Assembly: GCF_003865405.1 (NCBI RefSeq)
Contig: NZ_RQVQ01000007.1
Span: forward strand, 1-64,000
Length of the DNA: 64,000 nucleotides
Direction of reading: 5' to 3'
Source of the DNA: Paenimyroides tangerinum
Lineage (GTDB): Bacteria > Bacteroidota > Bacteroidia > Flavobacteriales > Flavobacteriaceae
Program-made: the position numbers and the translations under genes
Shown here: piece after piece, positions 43,372 through 52,818 of the stretch
Layout: each line of letters opens with the position of its first letter
How positions within the stretch are numbered: position 1 is the first letter of the stretch
The notes under the pieces: model-generated
What the model saw: the letters and a program-made list of their open reading frames with translations, nothing else
The model's database searches: none
Told to the model about the DNA's origin: nothing

Positions 43372-43999
43372 ATACTTTATATTTAAGTGGTAAATGAACC
43401 ACTTTTTTTGTTTCGTAAAATTCGTTGTCGAAAATATCTGATAAATTATAAAGTGTTGCTTTCGGAAAATCTTGAAGTTCTTCAGTTAAATCACCACCTT
43501 TTAAATAAAGAATTCCATTCTCTAACTCGTGATTGTTTTTCTTCTTCGTTTTTCCTTTTACCCATTTCACAAAATCGGGCATATTTGTAACGGCTCTACT
43601 TACAATAAAATCAAATTCTTCTTTAACTAATTCGGCACGTTTTTGTTCCGCTTTCAAGTTTTTTAAACCAATTGCAGTTGCAACTTCATTAACAACTTTA
43701 ATTTTTTTAGCAATAACATCAATTGCGTAAAAATTTGTTTCTGGAAATAAAATAGCTAATGGAATAGCAGGGAAACCTCCGCCGGTACCAACATCCATAA
43801 CTGTACTTCCTGGTTTAAATGCTAAAATTTTTGCAATTCCAAGTGAGTGTAAAATGTGTTTTGTATATAATTCATCGATATCTTTTCTTGAAATAACATT
43901 GATTTTTGCATTCCAATCTTGATATAGATTCTCTAACATTTCGAATTGTTTTACCTGAATTTCGGTTAAATCAGGAAAATAACGTAAAATATCTTTCAT
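43370..43999 (-). CDS. rsmG: 16S rRNA (guanine(527)-N(7))-methyltransferase
   Basis: 209 residues from the ATG at 43999. Motifs: N-V-I-S-R-K-D, ILHSLGIAKILAF, SAM loop V-M-D-V-G-T-G-G-G-F-P-A-I-P-L-A, Y-A-I-D-V-I-A-K-K, FDFIVSRAVTNM and YLKGGDL. It methylates N7 of G527 in the 530 loop of 16S rRNA. It is divergent from the aminotransferase gene. Confidence 0.95.
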   Translation of the reverse strand: MKDILRYFPDLTEIQVKQFEMLENLYQDWNAKINVISRKDIDELYTKHILHSLGIAKILAFKPGSTVMDVGTGGGFPAIPLAILFPETNFYAIDVIAKKIKVVNEVATAIGLKNLKAEQKRAELVKEEFDFIVSRAVTNMPDFVKWVKGKTKKKNNHELENGILYLKGGDLTEELQDFPKATLYNLSDIFDNEFYETKKVVHLPLKYKV

Positions 44000-44014
44000 A
44001 AATTTGAATTTATG

Positions 44015-44022
44015 CAAAAGTA
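44015..44022 (-). promoter_or_regulatory. Promoter box of rsmG
   Basis: TACTTTTG followed by CATAAA on the minus strand, 15 bases before the ATG at 43999. Confidence 0.5.
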
Positions 44023-44076
44023 CGTTTTATATCATTAATTTAAGAATTATCACTTCAATTAATTCACTTTTATATT

Positions 44077-44084
44077 TACCTTTG
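44077..44084 (+). promoter_or_regulatory. Promoter box of the aminotransferase gene
   Basis: TACCTTTG followed by AATCAT, 22 bases before the ATG at 44107. Confidence 0.5.
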
Positions 44085-44106
44085 AATCATAAACACAATT
44101 AATAAA

Positions 44107-45300
44107 ATGACTACAAACCATTTATCAGACAGAATAAATAATTTATCTGTATCGCAAACTTTAGCAATGGCTGCTAAGGCAAGAGAATTAAAAGCTTTAG
44201 GTAAAGATATTATCAGTTTAAGTTTAGGTGAACCTGATTTTAATACACCAGATTTTATCAAAGAAGCTGCAAAAAAAGCAATTGATGAAAACTACAGCAC
44301 TTACACCCCAGTAGAAGGATATGCTGAATTGAAAGATGCAATTATTTTAAAATTCAAACGTGATAATGGTTTAGATTATAAACCTGCAAATATTGTAGTT
44401 TCGACTGGTGCAAAACAATCTTTATATAATATTGCTCAAGCGATGTTAAATGAAGGTGATGAGGTTATTTTACCTGCTCCATTTTGGGTAAGTTATTCAG
44501 AAATTATTAAATTATCTGGAGGTAATCCAATTGAAGTTCCAACTTCTGTTGAATCTGATTTCAAAATGACTCCAGCTCAATTAGAAGCTGCAATCACTCC
44601 AAAAACTAAAATGATGTGGTTCAGTTCTCCTTGTAATCCTTCAGGTTCGGTTTATAATAGAGAAGAATTAACTGCTTTAGCTGAGGTTTTAGCTAAATAT
44701 CCAAATATTTTTGTTGTTTCTGACGAAATCTATGAACACATCAATTTCTCTGGAACTTTTTGTAGTATCGCTTCAATTCCTGGAATGTTCGAAAGAACAA
44801 TTACCGTAAACGGAGTTGCAAAAGCATTTGCTATGACAGGTTGGAGAATTGGTTATATAGGAGCTCCAGAATTTATTGCTAAAGCTTGTACAAAATTACA
44901 AGGTCAAGTTACAAGTGGTGCAAATTCTATTGCGCAACGTGCAACAATTACTGCATTAGAAGCAGAACCAAAAGTTCTTAAATATATGGTTGATGCGTTC
45001 CATAAACGTAGAGATTTAGTTATCGGTTTAATAAATGATATTCCTGGTTTAAAAGTGAATGTTCCAGAAGGAGCTTTTTATGCTTTCCCTGATGTTTCAT
45101 CTTATTTCGGGATAACGTTGAATGGTTATGAAATCAAAGATGCGAATGATTTATCTATGTATTTATTAGAATATGCTAATGTTGCAACAGTAACTGGTGA
45201 TGCATTCGGAAATCCAAATTGTATTCGTTTATCTTACGCAACAAGTGAAGAAGTTTTAGTTGAAGCTTTCCGTAGAATTAAAGAAGCTTTAGTTAACTAA
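44107..45300 (+). CDS. PLP-dependent aminotransferase (aspartate aminotransferase type Ib)
   Basis: 397 residues. Class I/II fold: LSLGEPDFNTPDFIKEAAKK, YTPVEGYAELKDAI, STGAKQSLYNIAQAML, SPCNPSGSVY, VVSDEIYEHI and the PLP lysine K239 in N-G-V-A-K-A-F-A-M-T-G-W-R-I-G-Y. Most likely aspartate aminotransferase, possibly with aromatic or prephenate activity. Single gene with promoter and terminator. Confidence 0.93.
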   Translation: MTTNHLSDRINNLSVSQTLAMAAKARELKALGKDIISLSLGEPDFNTPDFIKEAAKKAIDENYSTYTPVEGYAELKDAIILKFKRDNGLDYKPANIVVSTGAKQSLYNIAQAMLNEGDEVILPAPFWVSYSEIIKLSGGNPIEVPTSVESDFKMTPAQLEAAITPKTKMMWFSSPCNPSGSVYNREELTALAEVLAKYPNIFVVSDEIYEHINFSGTFCSIASIPGMFERTITVNGVAKAFAMTGWRIGYIGAPEFIAKACTKLQGQVTSGANSIAQRATITALEAEPKVLKYMVDAFHKRRDLVIGLINDIPGLKVNVPEGAFYAFPDVSSYFGITLNGYEIKDANDLSMYLLEYANVATVTGDAFGNPNCIRLSYATSEEVLVEAFRRIKEALVN

Positions 45301-45323
45301 TTTTTTTTGAACAATATATTAAG

Positions 45324-45352
45324 AAGTCTAACTTTATAGTTAGGCTTTTTTT
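45324..45352 (+). terminator. Terminator of the aminotransferase gene
   Basis: AAGTCTAACT pairs with AGTTAGGCTT (one wobble) around TTAT and is followed by a run of T. Confidence 0.75.
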
Positions 45353-45468
45353 GTTTTATTGAATTATATACCGATTGTCAATGGATTTGTTTGAGTTTTT
45401 TGTAAAATTATCAGTCTAAGTTTTATTTGATTGTTTTTTTTATAGTTTTATCACGTTAAATACAAATT

Positions 45469-47319
45469 ATGAAAAGAGCTATTTTATGTGCTTTGTTTTT
45501 ACCATTTGTAATGCAAGCCCAAGAGAATGAAAATACATTAGATGAATTGATTATTCAAAACAATCGAATATCAATTCCGTTTACAGAACAAAATAGAAAT
45601 GTTAGTGTAATTACAGCTGAAGAAATTAAGGTTTTACCTGCAAAATCTATAAATGAACTATTGACTTACGTTTCTGGTGTTGATATTCGTCAACGTGGAC
45701 CGTTCGGAACACAAGCTGATGTGAGTATTGACGGAGGAAGTTTTGAGCAAACTTTAATTCTTTTAAATGGAGTTCGAATTTCTGACCATCAAACGGCTCA
45801 TAATTCGTTGAACATTCCAATTCCAACAGAAGCTATCGAACGAATTGAAATTTTGAAAGGCCCTGCAGCCCGAATTTATGGAGTTAATAGTTTAACCGGA
45901 GCAATTAATATTGTTACCAGGCGACCTATTGATAATTCGTTTTATGCAAATGTTTTTGCTGGTACTAATTTTAAAAAAAATAAGGAAGAAACCAACGAAA
46001 TATTCAACGGTCGTGGCATTCAATTAGGTTTTACTTTGGCTAAAGAAAAATTTCAGCATCAATTATTTGGATCGCACGAATCGGGTAGTGGATATCGTTA
46101 CAATACCGCTTATCACAACAATAAAGTTTTTTATCAAGCAGATTTTCAAGCAAACGATAATAATAATTTCAATTTGTTAGCTGGTTATACCAATTCAAAT
46201 TTTGGAGCAAACGGATTTTATGCGTCTCCGGGTGATAAAGAAGCAAAAGAAATTGTTCAAACAGTGATGTTTGCTGTTCAATCAAAACATCGATTGAGTG
46301 ATAATTTTGTTTTATTACCGCAAATTGGTTACCGATATAATTATGATGATTATCGTTATTTCCGTCATAAGTTGGATGTTGCTAGAAGTCAACATTATTC
46401 AAATAGTTTAAATGCACAATTAAACGCTAATTATCAGGTGAATTATGGCGAATTTGGTTTTGGAGTTGAAGGTCGATATGAGCAAATTAATTCGAGTAAT
46501 ATAGGAAATCACGAACGTGAGAATTTTGGATTTTATGCTGAATTTAGAACACAAGAAATAGAAAACATTGACTTTACGATTGGAGCTTACACAAATTATA
46601 ATTCGGTTTTTGGATGGCAAGTTTTCCCAGGTTTGGATTTTAGTTATTTGATTCAGCCCGATTTTAAATTTATAGCAAGTGCTGGAACAAGTCAAAGAAT
46701 TCCTTCGTTTACAGATTTGTATTTAGACCAACGTCCCGGAAATATTGGAAATTCAAATTTGATTTCAGAGAAAGCGATTCAATATGAAGGTGGTTTTAAG
46801 TTTGAAGATGAAAAATTTAAAGCGAAAGCAATTGTTTTTTATCGTGATATAAATGATTTTATTGATTGGACGCGACTTTCTGCCGATGTTCCTTGGCAAG
46901 CAAATAACGTTGGAAGTTTAAGAACAACGGGAATTAATGCAAGTTTTGATTATCGATTAAAAGCTGATAAAAACGATTGGAAATTTAAATTAGCTTACAC
47001 GTATTTATCTCCAAAAATGGAAGGTTTGGCAGAAGATAATTCTTCGAAATATAAGATTGAGAATTTTCGTCATCAGTTGGTGAATATTATTCAATGGTCT
47101 AATTCAAATTGGTCAGCATTAATTGCAAATAGATATAATGAGCGCATTTCGTACAAAGATTATTTCTTGACTGATTTACGTGTTTCATATCAATATAAAA
47201 AGTTTAACTATTACGTTGATGCACAAAATATTTTTGATAAAACATATATCGAAGCAGGTGCAGTTCCAATGCCTGGACGTTGGTTTAGTATTGGAATTAA
47301 GTTTAATGGAGTTTTATAA
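45469..47319 (+). CDS. TonB-dependent outer-membrane receptor (BtuB-like)
   Basis: 616 residues. Signal peptide (MKRAILCALFLPFVMQAQ); no carboxypeptidase-like domain ahead of the plug. Plug domain ~30-150 (RNVSVITAEEIKVLPAKSIN, LLTYVSGVDIRQRGPFGTQA, IERIEILKGPAARIYG, INIVTRRP), then a 22-strand barrel ending in ...FSIGIKFNGVL. The short plug and length resemble vitamin B12/siderophore-type receptors. The 168-bp leader shows no cobalamin riboswitch features that I can see. Substrate unknown. Single gene with its own terminator. Confidence 0.93.
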   Translation: MKRAILCALFLPFVMQAQENENTLDELIIQNNRISIPFTEQNRNVSVITAEEIKVLPAKSINELLTYVSGVDIRQRGPFGTQADVSIDGGSFEQTLILLNGVRISDHQTAHNSLNIPIPTEAIERIEILKGPAARIYGVNSLTGAINIVTRRPIDNSFYANVFAGTNFKKNKEETNEIFNGRGIQLGFTLAKEKFQHQLFGSHESGSGYRYNTAYHNNKVFYQADFQANDNNNFNLLAGYTNSNFGANGFYASPGDKEAKEIVQTVMFAVQSKHRLSDNFVLLPQIGYRYNYDDYRYFRHKLDVARSQHYSNSLNAQLNANYQVNYGEFGFGVEGRYEQINSSNIGNHERENFGFYAEFRTQEIENIDFTIGAYTNYNSVFGWQVFPGLDFSYLIQPDFKFIASAGTSQRIPSFTDLYLDQRPGNIGNSNLISEKAIQYEGGFKFEDEKFKAKAIVFYRDINDFIDWTRLSADVPWQANNVGSLRTTGINASFDYRLKADKNDWKFKLAYTYLSPKMEGLAEDNSSKYKIENFRHQLVNIIQWSNSNWSALIANRYNERISYKDYFLTDLRVSYQYKKFNYYVDAQNIFDKTYIEAGAVPMPGRWFSIGIKFNGVL

Positions 47320-47334
47320 ACAAACATATAATAT

Positions 47335-47362
47335 AAGCTATTCATTTTGAATAGCTTTTTTT
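47335..47362 (+). terminator. Terminator of the TonB-dependent receptor gene
   Basis: AAGCTATTC pairs with GAATAGCTT around ATTTT, then a T run. Confidence 0.8.
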
Positions 47363-47390
47363 GTAGTATTTTTAGTTTAATGCACAATCT

Positions 47391-47493
47391 CGCAAAAGGG
47401 ATGGAAGCTTTGTTTGAGCTCTTTTGCAAATTTTTGATTTGCGAAAAGCGAGTGCGTACAGCCCGACCTGAAACGCAGTGGAAGGATTTGCCC
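47391..47493. repeat. Dispersed structured repeat, copy 2
   Basis: Aligns without gaps to 8631-8733. Four of the ten differences are in the hairpin loop region. One stem difference turns a T-A pair into a T-G wobble in RNA, so the stem is kept. The copy lies between the receptor terminator and nadC. A spurious minus-strand reading frame runs through it. Confidence 0.85.
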
Positions 47494-47559
47494 AAATGAA
47501 ATCACTAAAAATCTACTTTTTTTAAAACATTTTGTATTTTAGCCTTAAAATAGATAGAA

Positions 47560-48420
47560 ATGATTTCGAAAGAACAATTTGATAAAGAATTAGAATTAAT
47601 TATAGAAAATGCTATTCGCGAAGATGTTGGTGATGGCGACCATAGTTCGTTGGCTTGTATTCCGGCCGATGCGATGGGAAAAGCAAAGCTTTTGGTTAAA
47701 GAAGATGGAATTTTGGCGGGTGTAGAATTTGCTAAAATGATTTTTAATTATGTTGATTCTGATATGGAAGTCGAAGTTTTGATTGAAGACGGAACTCCAG
47801 TGAAATATGGCGATATTGCATTTTATGTTACCGGAAAATCACAATCGATTTTAAAAGCGGAACGAGTGGTTTTGAATTCGATGCAACGTATGAGTGCGAT
47901 TGCTACGAAAACTAGTGAATTTATGAAGTTGGTTGAAGGAACTAAAGCTAAGATTTTAGATACGCGTAAAACCACTCCTGGTATTCGTGCGATTGAAAAA
48001 TGGGCGGTGAAGATTGGTGGTGGCGAAAATCACAGATTTGCGTTGTATGATATGATTATGTTGAAAGATAATCATATTGATTTTGCTGGTGGAATTACGC
48101 AAGCAATCAATAAAACAAAGCAATATCTTAAGGATGAAAATAAAGATTTAAAAATTATTGTTGAAGCTCGTGATTTGAATGAAATTGCTGAGATTTTAGC
48201 AAATGATGGTGTTTATCAGATTTTAATTGATAACTTTAATTTCGAAGATACTAAAAAAGCTGTGGCAATGATTAATGGAAAATGTTTTGCTGAATCATCT
48301 GGAAATATTAACGAGAAAACTATTCGTGAATATGCAAATTGTGGTGTAGATTTTATTTCTTCGGGCGCTTTGACTCACTCGGTTTATAATATGGATTTGA
48401 GTTTAAAAGCGGTTTTATAA
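47560..48420 (+). CDS. nadC: Nicotinate-nucleotide pyrophosphorylase (carboxylating)
   Basis: 286 residues. It converts quinolinate and PRPP to nicotinate mononucleotide in NAD synthesis. Signatures: IREDVGDGDHSSLACIP, LNSMQRMSAIAT, DTRKTTPGIRAIEKWAVKIG (quinolinate and PRPP binding), GGGENHRFALYDMIMLKDNH, and ISSGALTHSV. It is followed closely by the YihY and DUF2147 genes, a likely operon. Confidence 0.96.
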   Translation: MISKEQFDKELELIIENAIREDVGDGDHSSLACIPADAMGKAKLLVKEDGILAGVEFAKMIFNYVDSDMEVEVLIEDGTPVKYGDIAFYVTGKSQSILKAERVVLNSMQRMSAIATKTSEFMKLVEGTKAKILDTRKTTPGIRAIEKWAVKIGGGENHRFALYDMIMLKDNHIDFAGGITQAINKTKQYLKDENKDLKIIVEARDLNEIAEILANDGVYQILIDNFNFEDTKKAVAMINGKCFAESSGNINEKTIREYANCGVDFISSGALTHSVYNMDLSLKAVL

Positions 48421-48437
48421 CTATATAATCTATAAAA

Positions 48438-49352
48438 TTGTCAACAAAAATAGAAAGAAAACTAATGAAAATCCCAGTTGTTAATAAGTTGGTAGAATTT
48501 TCAAAAAATATTAAGCTTCCTGGTTTAAAAGGTTTGACACTTTATGAACTTTTGGAACTTTATATTTATGGAATCGTGCGAGGTGCATTTTCGTATCGAG
48601 CTGGTTCTATTGCGTTTAGTTTCTTTATGGCGCTTTTTCCGTTTGCACTTTTTATATTGAACTTGATTCCTTACATTCCGTTAGAAAATTTTCAACAAGA
48701 TTTTCTTCAGTTTGTAGAAGACAGCGTTCCACCAAATACGTACGGAGCAATCGAACTTATTCTGATTGATATTATGAATAACAGTTACAAAAGTTTGATT
48801 TCTACCGGTGTTATTATGTCGGTTTTCTTAATGGCAAATGGTGTAAATGCGATAATTGGAGGTTTTGAATCGTCGTATCATATTACAAATTCAAGAAATT
48901 TTATTCGTCAATATATTGTTGCAGTTAGTTTGTCGATTCTGCTTTCTTTGATTATGATATTTTCAGTTGCGGTTTATTTAACTATAGAGATTTTGATGCA
49001 AGTGACTGAAATTCCATTGCTTGGGAATATTGCACGTTCAGTTTTTGTAACTTCAATGATTTTAGTAGTTGTTTCTATTTTGTATAAATTTGGTACAAAG
49101 GAAACAAAATCAATGGCATTTATATCTTATGGTTCGGTATTTACAACCATTTTGGTAGCCTTAACATCTTATGGTTTTGGAGTTTATGTTTTACGATTTG
49201 CTAAATATAATGAATTGTATGGTTCAATTGGTACACTTTTGGTAGTGATGATTTACATTTGGATCAATTGTATGATTCTTTTGTTAGGTTTTGATTTAAA
49301 TGCAACAATTTTGAAATTGAAAAGTAAAAATTTATATATTAGTAAAAAATAA
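48438..49352 (+). CDS. YihY/BrkB-family inner-membrane protein, probable TTG start
   Basis: 304 residues from a TTG at 48438. The first 27 bases encode S-T-K-I-E-R-K-L, which resembles the usual N-terminus of flavobacterial homologues as I recall them. An ATG at 48465 gives 295 residues. Six hydrophobic segments; characteristic RGAFSYRAGSIAFSFFMALFP near residue 50-70 and GTKETKSMAFISYGSVFTTI later. The family is a polytopic membrane protein (formerly annotated ribonuclease BN) of uncertain function. 17 bases after nadC. Confidence 0.9.
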   Translation: MSTKIERKLMKIPVVNKLVEFSKNIKLPGLKGLTLYELLELYIYGIVRGAFSYRAGSIAFSFFMALFPFALFILNLIPYIPLENFQQDFLQFVEDSVPPNTYGAIELILIDIMNNSYKSLISTGVIMSVFLMANGVNAIIGGFESSYHITNSRNFIRQYIVAVSLSILLSLIMIFSVAVYLTIEILMQVTEIPLLGNIARSVFVTSMILVVVSILYKFGTKETKSMAFISYGSVFTTILVALTSYGFGVYVLRFAKYNELYGSIGTLLVVMIYIWINCMILLLGFDLNATILKLKSKNLYISKK

Positions 49353-49364
49353 CAAACAATAATT

Positions 49365-49790
49365 ATGAAAAAAAGACTAATTTTTATGTTTATGACAATG
49401 TTTCTTGGAATAGGTTCAATGTCAGCTCAAAGTGTAATTGGAAAATGGAAAACGATTGATGATGAAACAGGTAAGCCAAAATCAATAGTTGAAATTTCAG
49501 AAAAAGATGGAAAAATTTACGGTAAAGTAATTGAGATTTTAACTGAAAATAAAACGGCTATTTGTTCTAAATGTGAAGGAACAAATAAAAATAAACCAAT
49601 TAAAGGCTTAACAATTATTACAGGTTTAAAAAAAGATGGTTCAGAATATAACGGAGGTAAAATTTTAGACCCAACTTCTGGTAAAGAGTACAAATGTATG
49701 ATGAAGTTAAACGGTAAAGACAAATTAGATGTTCGTGGTTATGTGGGAATTCAAGCATTAGGACGAACTCAAACTTGGATTAGAATGTAA
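49365..49790 (+). CDS. DUF2147-family secreted protein
   Basis: 141 residues. Signal peptide (MKKRLIFMFMTMFLGIGSMSAQ) and the DUF2147 core: S-V-I-G-K-W-K-T-I-D-D-E-T-G-K-P-K-S, CSKCEGTNKNKPIKGLTI, GGKILDPTSGKEYKC, LDVRGYVGIQALGRTQTW. This is a small periplasmic beta-barrel-like family, function not established. 12 bases after the YihY gene; the operon ends at the following terminator. Confidence 0.93.
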   Translation: MKKRLIFMFMTMFLGIGSMSAQSVIGKWKTIDDETGKPKSIVEISEKDGKIYGKVIEILTENKTAICSKCEGTNKNKPIKGLTIITGLKKDGSEYNGGKILDPTSGKEYKCMMKLNGKDKLDVRGYVGIQALGRTQTWIRM

Positions 49791-49812
49791 TTTCAATAAA
49801 TAAAATAAAAAC

Positions 49813-49843
49813 AAAACACTTCAGAATTTCTGAAGTGTTTTTT
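49813..49843. terminator. Bidirectional terminator
   Basis: AACACTTCAGA pairs with TCTGAAGTGTT around AT, with A and T runs on the flanks, between convergent genes. Confidence 0.8.
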
Positions 49844-49846
49844 GTT

Positions 49847-51016
49847 TCAATAATGTATTTTATTGTTTTTTGAATCAATAATTAAATAGTCATAATTCCC
49901 TTTTTTGACAAATATTTTCTTTTGATTATTTGCTAGTTCAATAATTTTTGTCGGAATTCCATTCATTTTAAGTTCACCTTTTCTGTAAATTAAAAGTAAT
50001 GCAGGATAATTAATTGTTTTTTCGGTTGGAATTTCTACTTCGATTTGAACGTTATCATTTAACCAAGATGAATCGATTTTTTCAAAATTAATTATAGGTT
50101 GAATTATACTAATATCCGTTTCATAACTAGTGGAATTACTTCTAAAAATCGTTTCCTCAGAATTTATAAGAATACTTGGCACATTACTTTGAACTAATTT
50201 AGTTAATGGTTGATTGTAACGATTTTCGCCTTTATCTGAATATCTATTTTGGTCAATTGTTAACGGATTTATTTTTGTTAAATCTGATAAAACTCCAGCC
50301 ATTGATTTTCCTCTGCCATTATTATCACCCTCGAAAGCATGACCAGCACCACAATAAATAAAATATTTTCCATCGGTATGATTCTGCATAAATTTATAAA
50401 TATTCTGAGCTTGAGCAATTTCTCGATTTTTCCATTTATCGGTATCCCAATTATCAGTTTCTGAGGCTTCATAACCAAAAAGCGTAAAACCTAAGTCCAA
50501 AGCTTCTTTGATAAAATTTCCGAATTCAGGTTCAGATGTATAATATCCACTTTCTATTGTAGCAAATTTTCTATCATTGATTTGATTGTCATCTAAAGCT
50601 TCTAAACCTAAATATCTATAGCCATTATCGTATAATCCTTTTAACAATGAACGAGCAAATTTTCTATGACTTGAATTGTGATGTAATTCGTTTAATATGA
50701 TAATTTCTTCTTCTTTACTTTTTTCTAAAATATATTCCTTGGCTGAAATAACCTTGCTTTTAGCAAGAAAAAGCGAATCAAATTCGGTCAGTTTAATTTC
50801 TTTTTGATTAGGTCTTTGTTCATTCCAAGTTTTTAGAGCTTGTCTATAATCTCCCTGAAAAGCAAAATTCGTAGCTGCTATCTGTAAGGCAAATGCGTTT
50901 TGATTTGAATCTTTTTCTGCAATTATATCTTTAGATAGTTTATAAGGAAAATCTTGAGCAATTATATTTTCTTGAGCAATTAAACACGCAAATAATAAAA
51001 GTGAAAATTTTACCAT
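49847..51016 (-). CDS. Secreted EreA/ChaN-like superfamily protein
   Basis: 389 residues. Signal peptide (~1-21). Residues ~90-270 show E-H-H and H-H-N-S-S-H-R patterns (IILNELHHNSSHRKFARSLL), YRYLGLEALDD, FTLFGYEA and FIYCGAGHAFEG. These are placed as in the erythromycin esterase, ChaN and TraB-like superfamily, where Glu and His residues form a metal or hydrolytic site. The assignment is by motif resemblance only. It begins a minus-strand block of envelope genes. Confidence 0.65.
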   Translation of the reverse strand: MVKFSLLLFACLIAQENIIAQDFPYKLSKDIIAEKDSNQNAFALQIAATNFAFQGDYRQALKTWNEQRPNQKEIKLTEFDSLFLAKSKVISAKEYILEKSKEEEIIILNELHHNSSHRKFARSLLKGLYDNGYRYLGLEALDDNQINDRKFATIESGYYTSEPEFGNFIKEALDLGFTLFGYEASETDNWDTDKWKNREIAQAQNIYKFMQNHTDGKYFIYCGAGHAFEGDNNGRGKSMAGVLSDLTKINPLTIDQNRYSDKGENRYNQPLTKLVQSNVPSILINSEETIFRSNSTSYETDISIIQPIINFEKIDSSWLNDNVQIEVEIPTEKTINYPALLLIYRKGELKMNGIPTKIIELANNQKKIFVKKGNYDYLIIDSKNNKIHY

Positions 51017-51035
51017 AATAAAATTGATTTTTTTG

Positions 51036-51749
51036 TTAATTCAGAACATGATTTATTAAACCATATTCTTCAATATCATTTCCCGGATAGATATTTTTTT
51101 CATAAATGATTCCTACGCCTTTGGCTAACCAATTCTCATAAATAATTTCAAATGAATTTCCTGTTATACTGTTAAAAACAGTTTTTCTAAGTTCTGTTTT
51201 GATAACATCTTGGTATGTTTTTCCATTGATTGTAACGCTGGCAACTTTGTCAAGAATTTTTCCTTGATTGGTATGTTTTATATGCCCACTTGCTGCTCCT
51301 GAGATTTCTAAAATAACTTCATCTGTCCAAGTTTCACCAACGTTTAATTTTGTGTTGATGTAAGTTATAATTCCAGCAGTGGTGTTAACTCCCATATTTG
51401 AAGTGGCTCCATGTAGAGCTTTGAATATTCCATTTTCTTCGCGGAAACCATCTGTTAATTCAACTTCTTGAATAGAACCAATAGGTTCAAATTGAAAATA
51501 GTTTTTCCCATCATAATTAATGGTTTTATAAATATGATAATTAAAGATGTCTTCTGAATTATCTGGATTCACCAGATTCCATTGATTTCCTAATGCAAAT
51601 GGCCAGTATGATTGACTTGCTGGATTTGGGTTTGGATTCTCGTTTCCATCGCCATTTCCGTTGTCTATAGTACTTCCGTCATCAGAAGAACTACAAGAGG
51701 CTAAAAATGCAAAGAGAATTAGAATTGTATAATTAAAAATTTTTTTCAT
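51036..51749 (-). CDS. Lipoprotein with acidic surface-export-like signal
   Basis: 237 residues. Lipobox (F-L-A-S-C, Cys19) followed by S-S-S-D-D-G, an acidic motif like the signal for surface-exposed lipoproteins in Bacteroidota, then a Pro/Asn linker. The ~190-residue domain starts YWPFALGNQWNLVN, a pattern seen in other secreted Bacteroidota proteins with beta-sandwich folds. Function unknown. Confidence 0.8.
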   Translation of the reverse strand: MKKIFNYTILILFAFLASCSSSDDGSTIDNGNGDGNENPNPNPASQSYWPFALGNQWNLVNPDNSEDIFNYHIYKTINYDGKNYFQFEPIGSIQEVELTDGFREENGIFKALHGATSNMGVNTTAGIITYINTKLNVGETWTDEVILEISGAASGHIKHTNQGKILDKVASVTINGKTYQDVIKTELRKTVFNSITGNSFEIIYENWLAKGVGIIYEKNIYPGNDIEEYGLINHVLN

Positions 51750-51753
51750 AGTA

Positions 51754-52743
51754 TTAATTTATTTTAACTAGTTCTACTCGTCGATTCTTTGCTTTGTTTT
51801 CTTCAGAATCATTTGTAGCTATAGGTTTTTCTGAGCCAAAACCAACAGTAGATAATCTGTTTTTATCAATTCCGTTTGATGTAAGCTTTTCTTTAACTGC
51901 TTCAGCTCGATTTGCAGAAAGTGTTTTATTATGAGTCGAATTTCCGGAATTATCTGTATGTCCTTCGATACTAATTTTTAAAGGCGGATTGTTTTTTAAA
52001 GCAACAGCAATTTCGTTTACCGTTTCAATTCCATCATTAGAAATAGTTGATTTATCGACATCGAAATTGATATATAAAACAGCTTTTCCTTTTTCTATTA
52101 AATCAGAAGAAATTTCTTCGGCAGTAACTTTGGTAATCGATTGTTCAAAAGCAGTTTCTTGTAACACATTCAAAGACGCTCCTGCATTATTTGAAATATA
52201 TTGAACGTAAATATTGCCATCATTTTTTGTGCGTAAAACCCAAAATTTTATATTTTGTCCAGCGTAACCAATATCGCCTTCGTCGCCTTTATTTGGGTCT
52301 TTTTTGTTATATCTGTCGTATTCTTCTTTTGTGATTTCTCCGTCAAAAACTTTAATAGCTCCAATTGATAAAAGATAATCAGACATACTTTTTTCGAAAA
52401 AATGCTGAGAGAAATTTTCTCCTTGATTGGGAGAAACAAAAGTTTTATAAAGTTTACCCTCAAAAGGTGTCATAATTCCTTCAATAGGAAAGAAACAAAC
52501 GTCAAATTCACGAACCAAGGGTTTGTTCATTTCTTTTAAACCTTTAGGTAAATTTATAAACGGAAAAACACCAATGTCAGCAGTTGAAACTGAAATATTT
52601 TCGATATTAAAACTATTTTCAATTGGTTTTGAAGTTTCGTTTGAAATTAAAGTATCATTGGTTATGATTTCATTTTCCTTGTTTTTTTGATTACACGAAA
52701 TAATCAATAACGCAGTAAATAATAATAATCCAGTTTTTTTCAT
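51754..52743 (-). CDS. OmpA-family lipoprotein
   Basis: 329 residues from the ATG at 52743 (an upstream in-frame ATG at 52800 would put 19 residues ahead of the signal). Lipobox (L-L-I-I-S-C), a ~190-residue family-variable middle, and a C-terminal OmpA domain (~215-329) with SIEGHTDNSGNSTHNKTLSA, NRAEAVKEKL and the peptidoglycan-binding GFGSEKPIATNDSEENKAKN. It tethers the outer membrane to the wall. Same strand as its two neighbours; gap of four bases to the lipoprotein gene downstream. Confidence 0.92.
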   Translation of the reverse strand: MKKTGLLLFTALLIISCNQKNKENEIITNDTLISNETSKPIENSFNIENISVSTADIGVFPFINLPKGLKEMNKPLVREFDVCFFPIEGIMTPFEGKLYKTFVSPNQGENFSQHFFEKSMSDYLLSIGAIKVFDGEITKEEYDRYNKKDPNKGDEGDIGYAGQNIKFWVLRTKNDGNIYVQYISNNAGASLNVLQETAFEQSITKVTAEEISSDLIEKGKAVLYINFDVDKSTISNDGIETVNEIAVALKNNPPLKISIEGHTDNSGNSTHNKTLSANRAEAVKEKLTSNGIDKNRLSTVGFGSEKPIATNDSEENKAKNRRVELVKIN

Positions 52744-52818
52744 AATATTGTTAGTTAATAATTTTTTGATAAATAAACAATTTTTAGAATTTAAATCCAA
52801 ATTAATTGTTATTCCTAA

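Noticed and set aside
45301..45468. Cobalamin riboswitch upstream of the TonB-dependent receptor
   Set aside because: The 168-base leader is A/T-rich, contains the upstream gene's terminator and shows no multi-helix conserved core that I can recognise.
47211..47495. 94-codon minus-strand ORF across the dispersed repeat
   Set aside because: It starts inside the repeat, runs antisense into the end of the receptor gene and has no homologous motif; the first copy of the repeat at 8631 does not preserve a similar long frame.
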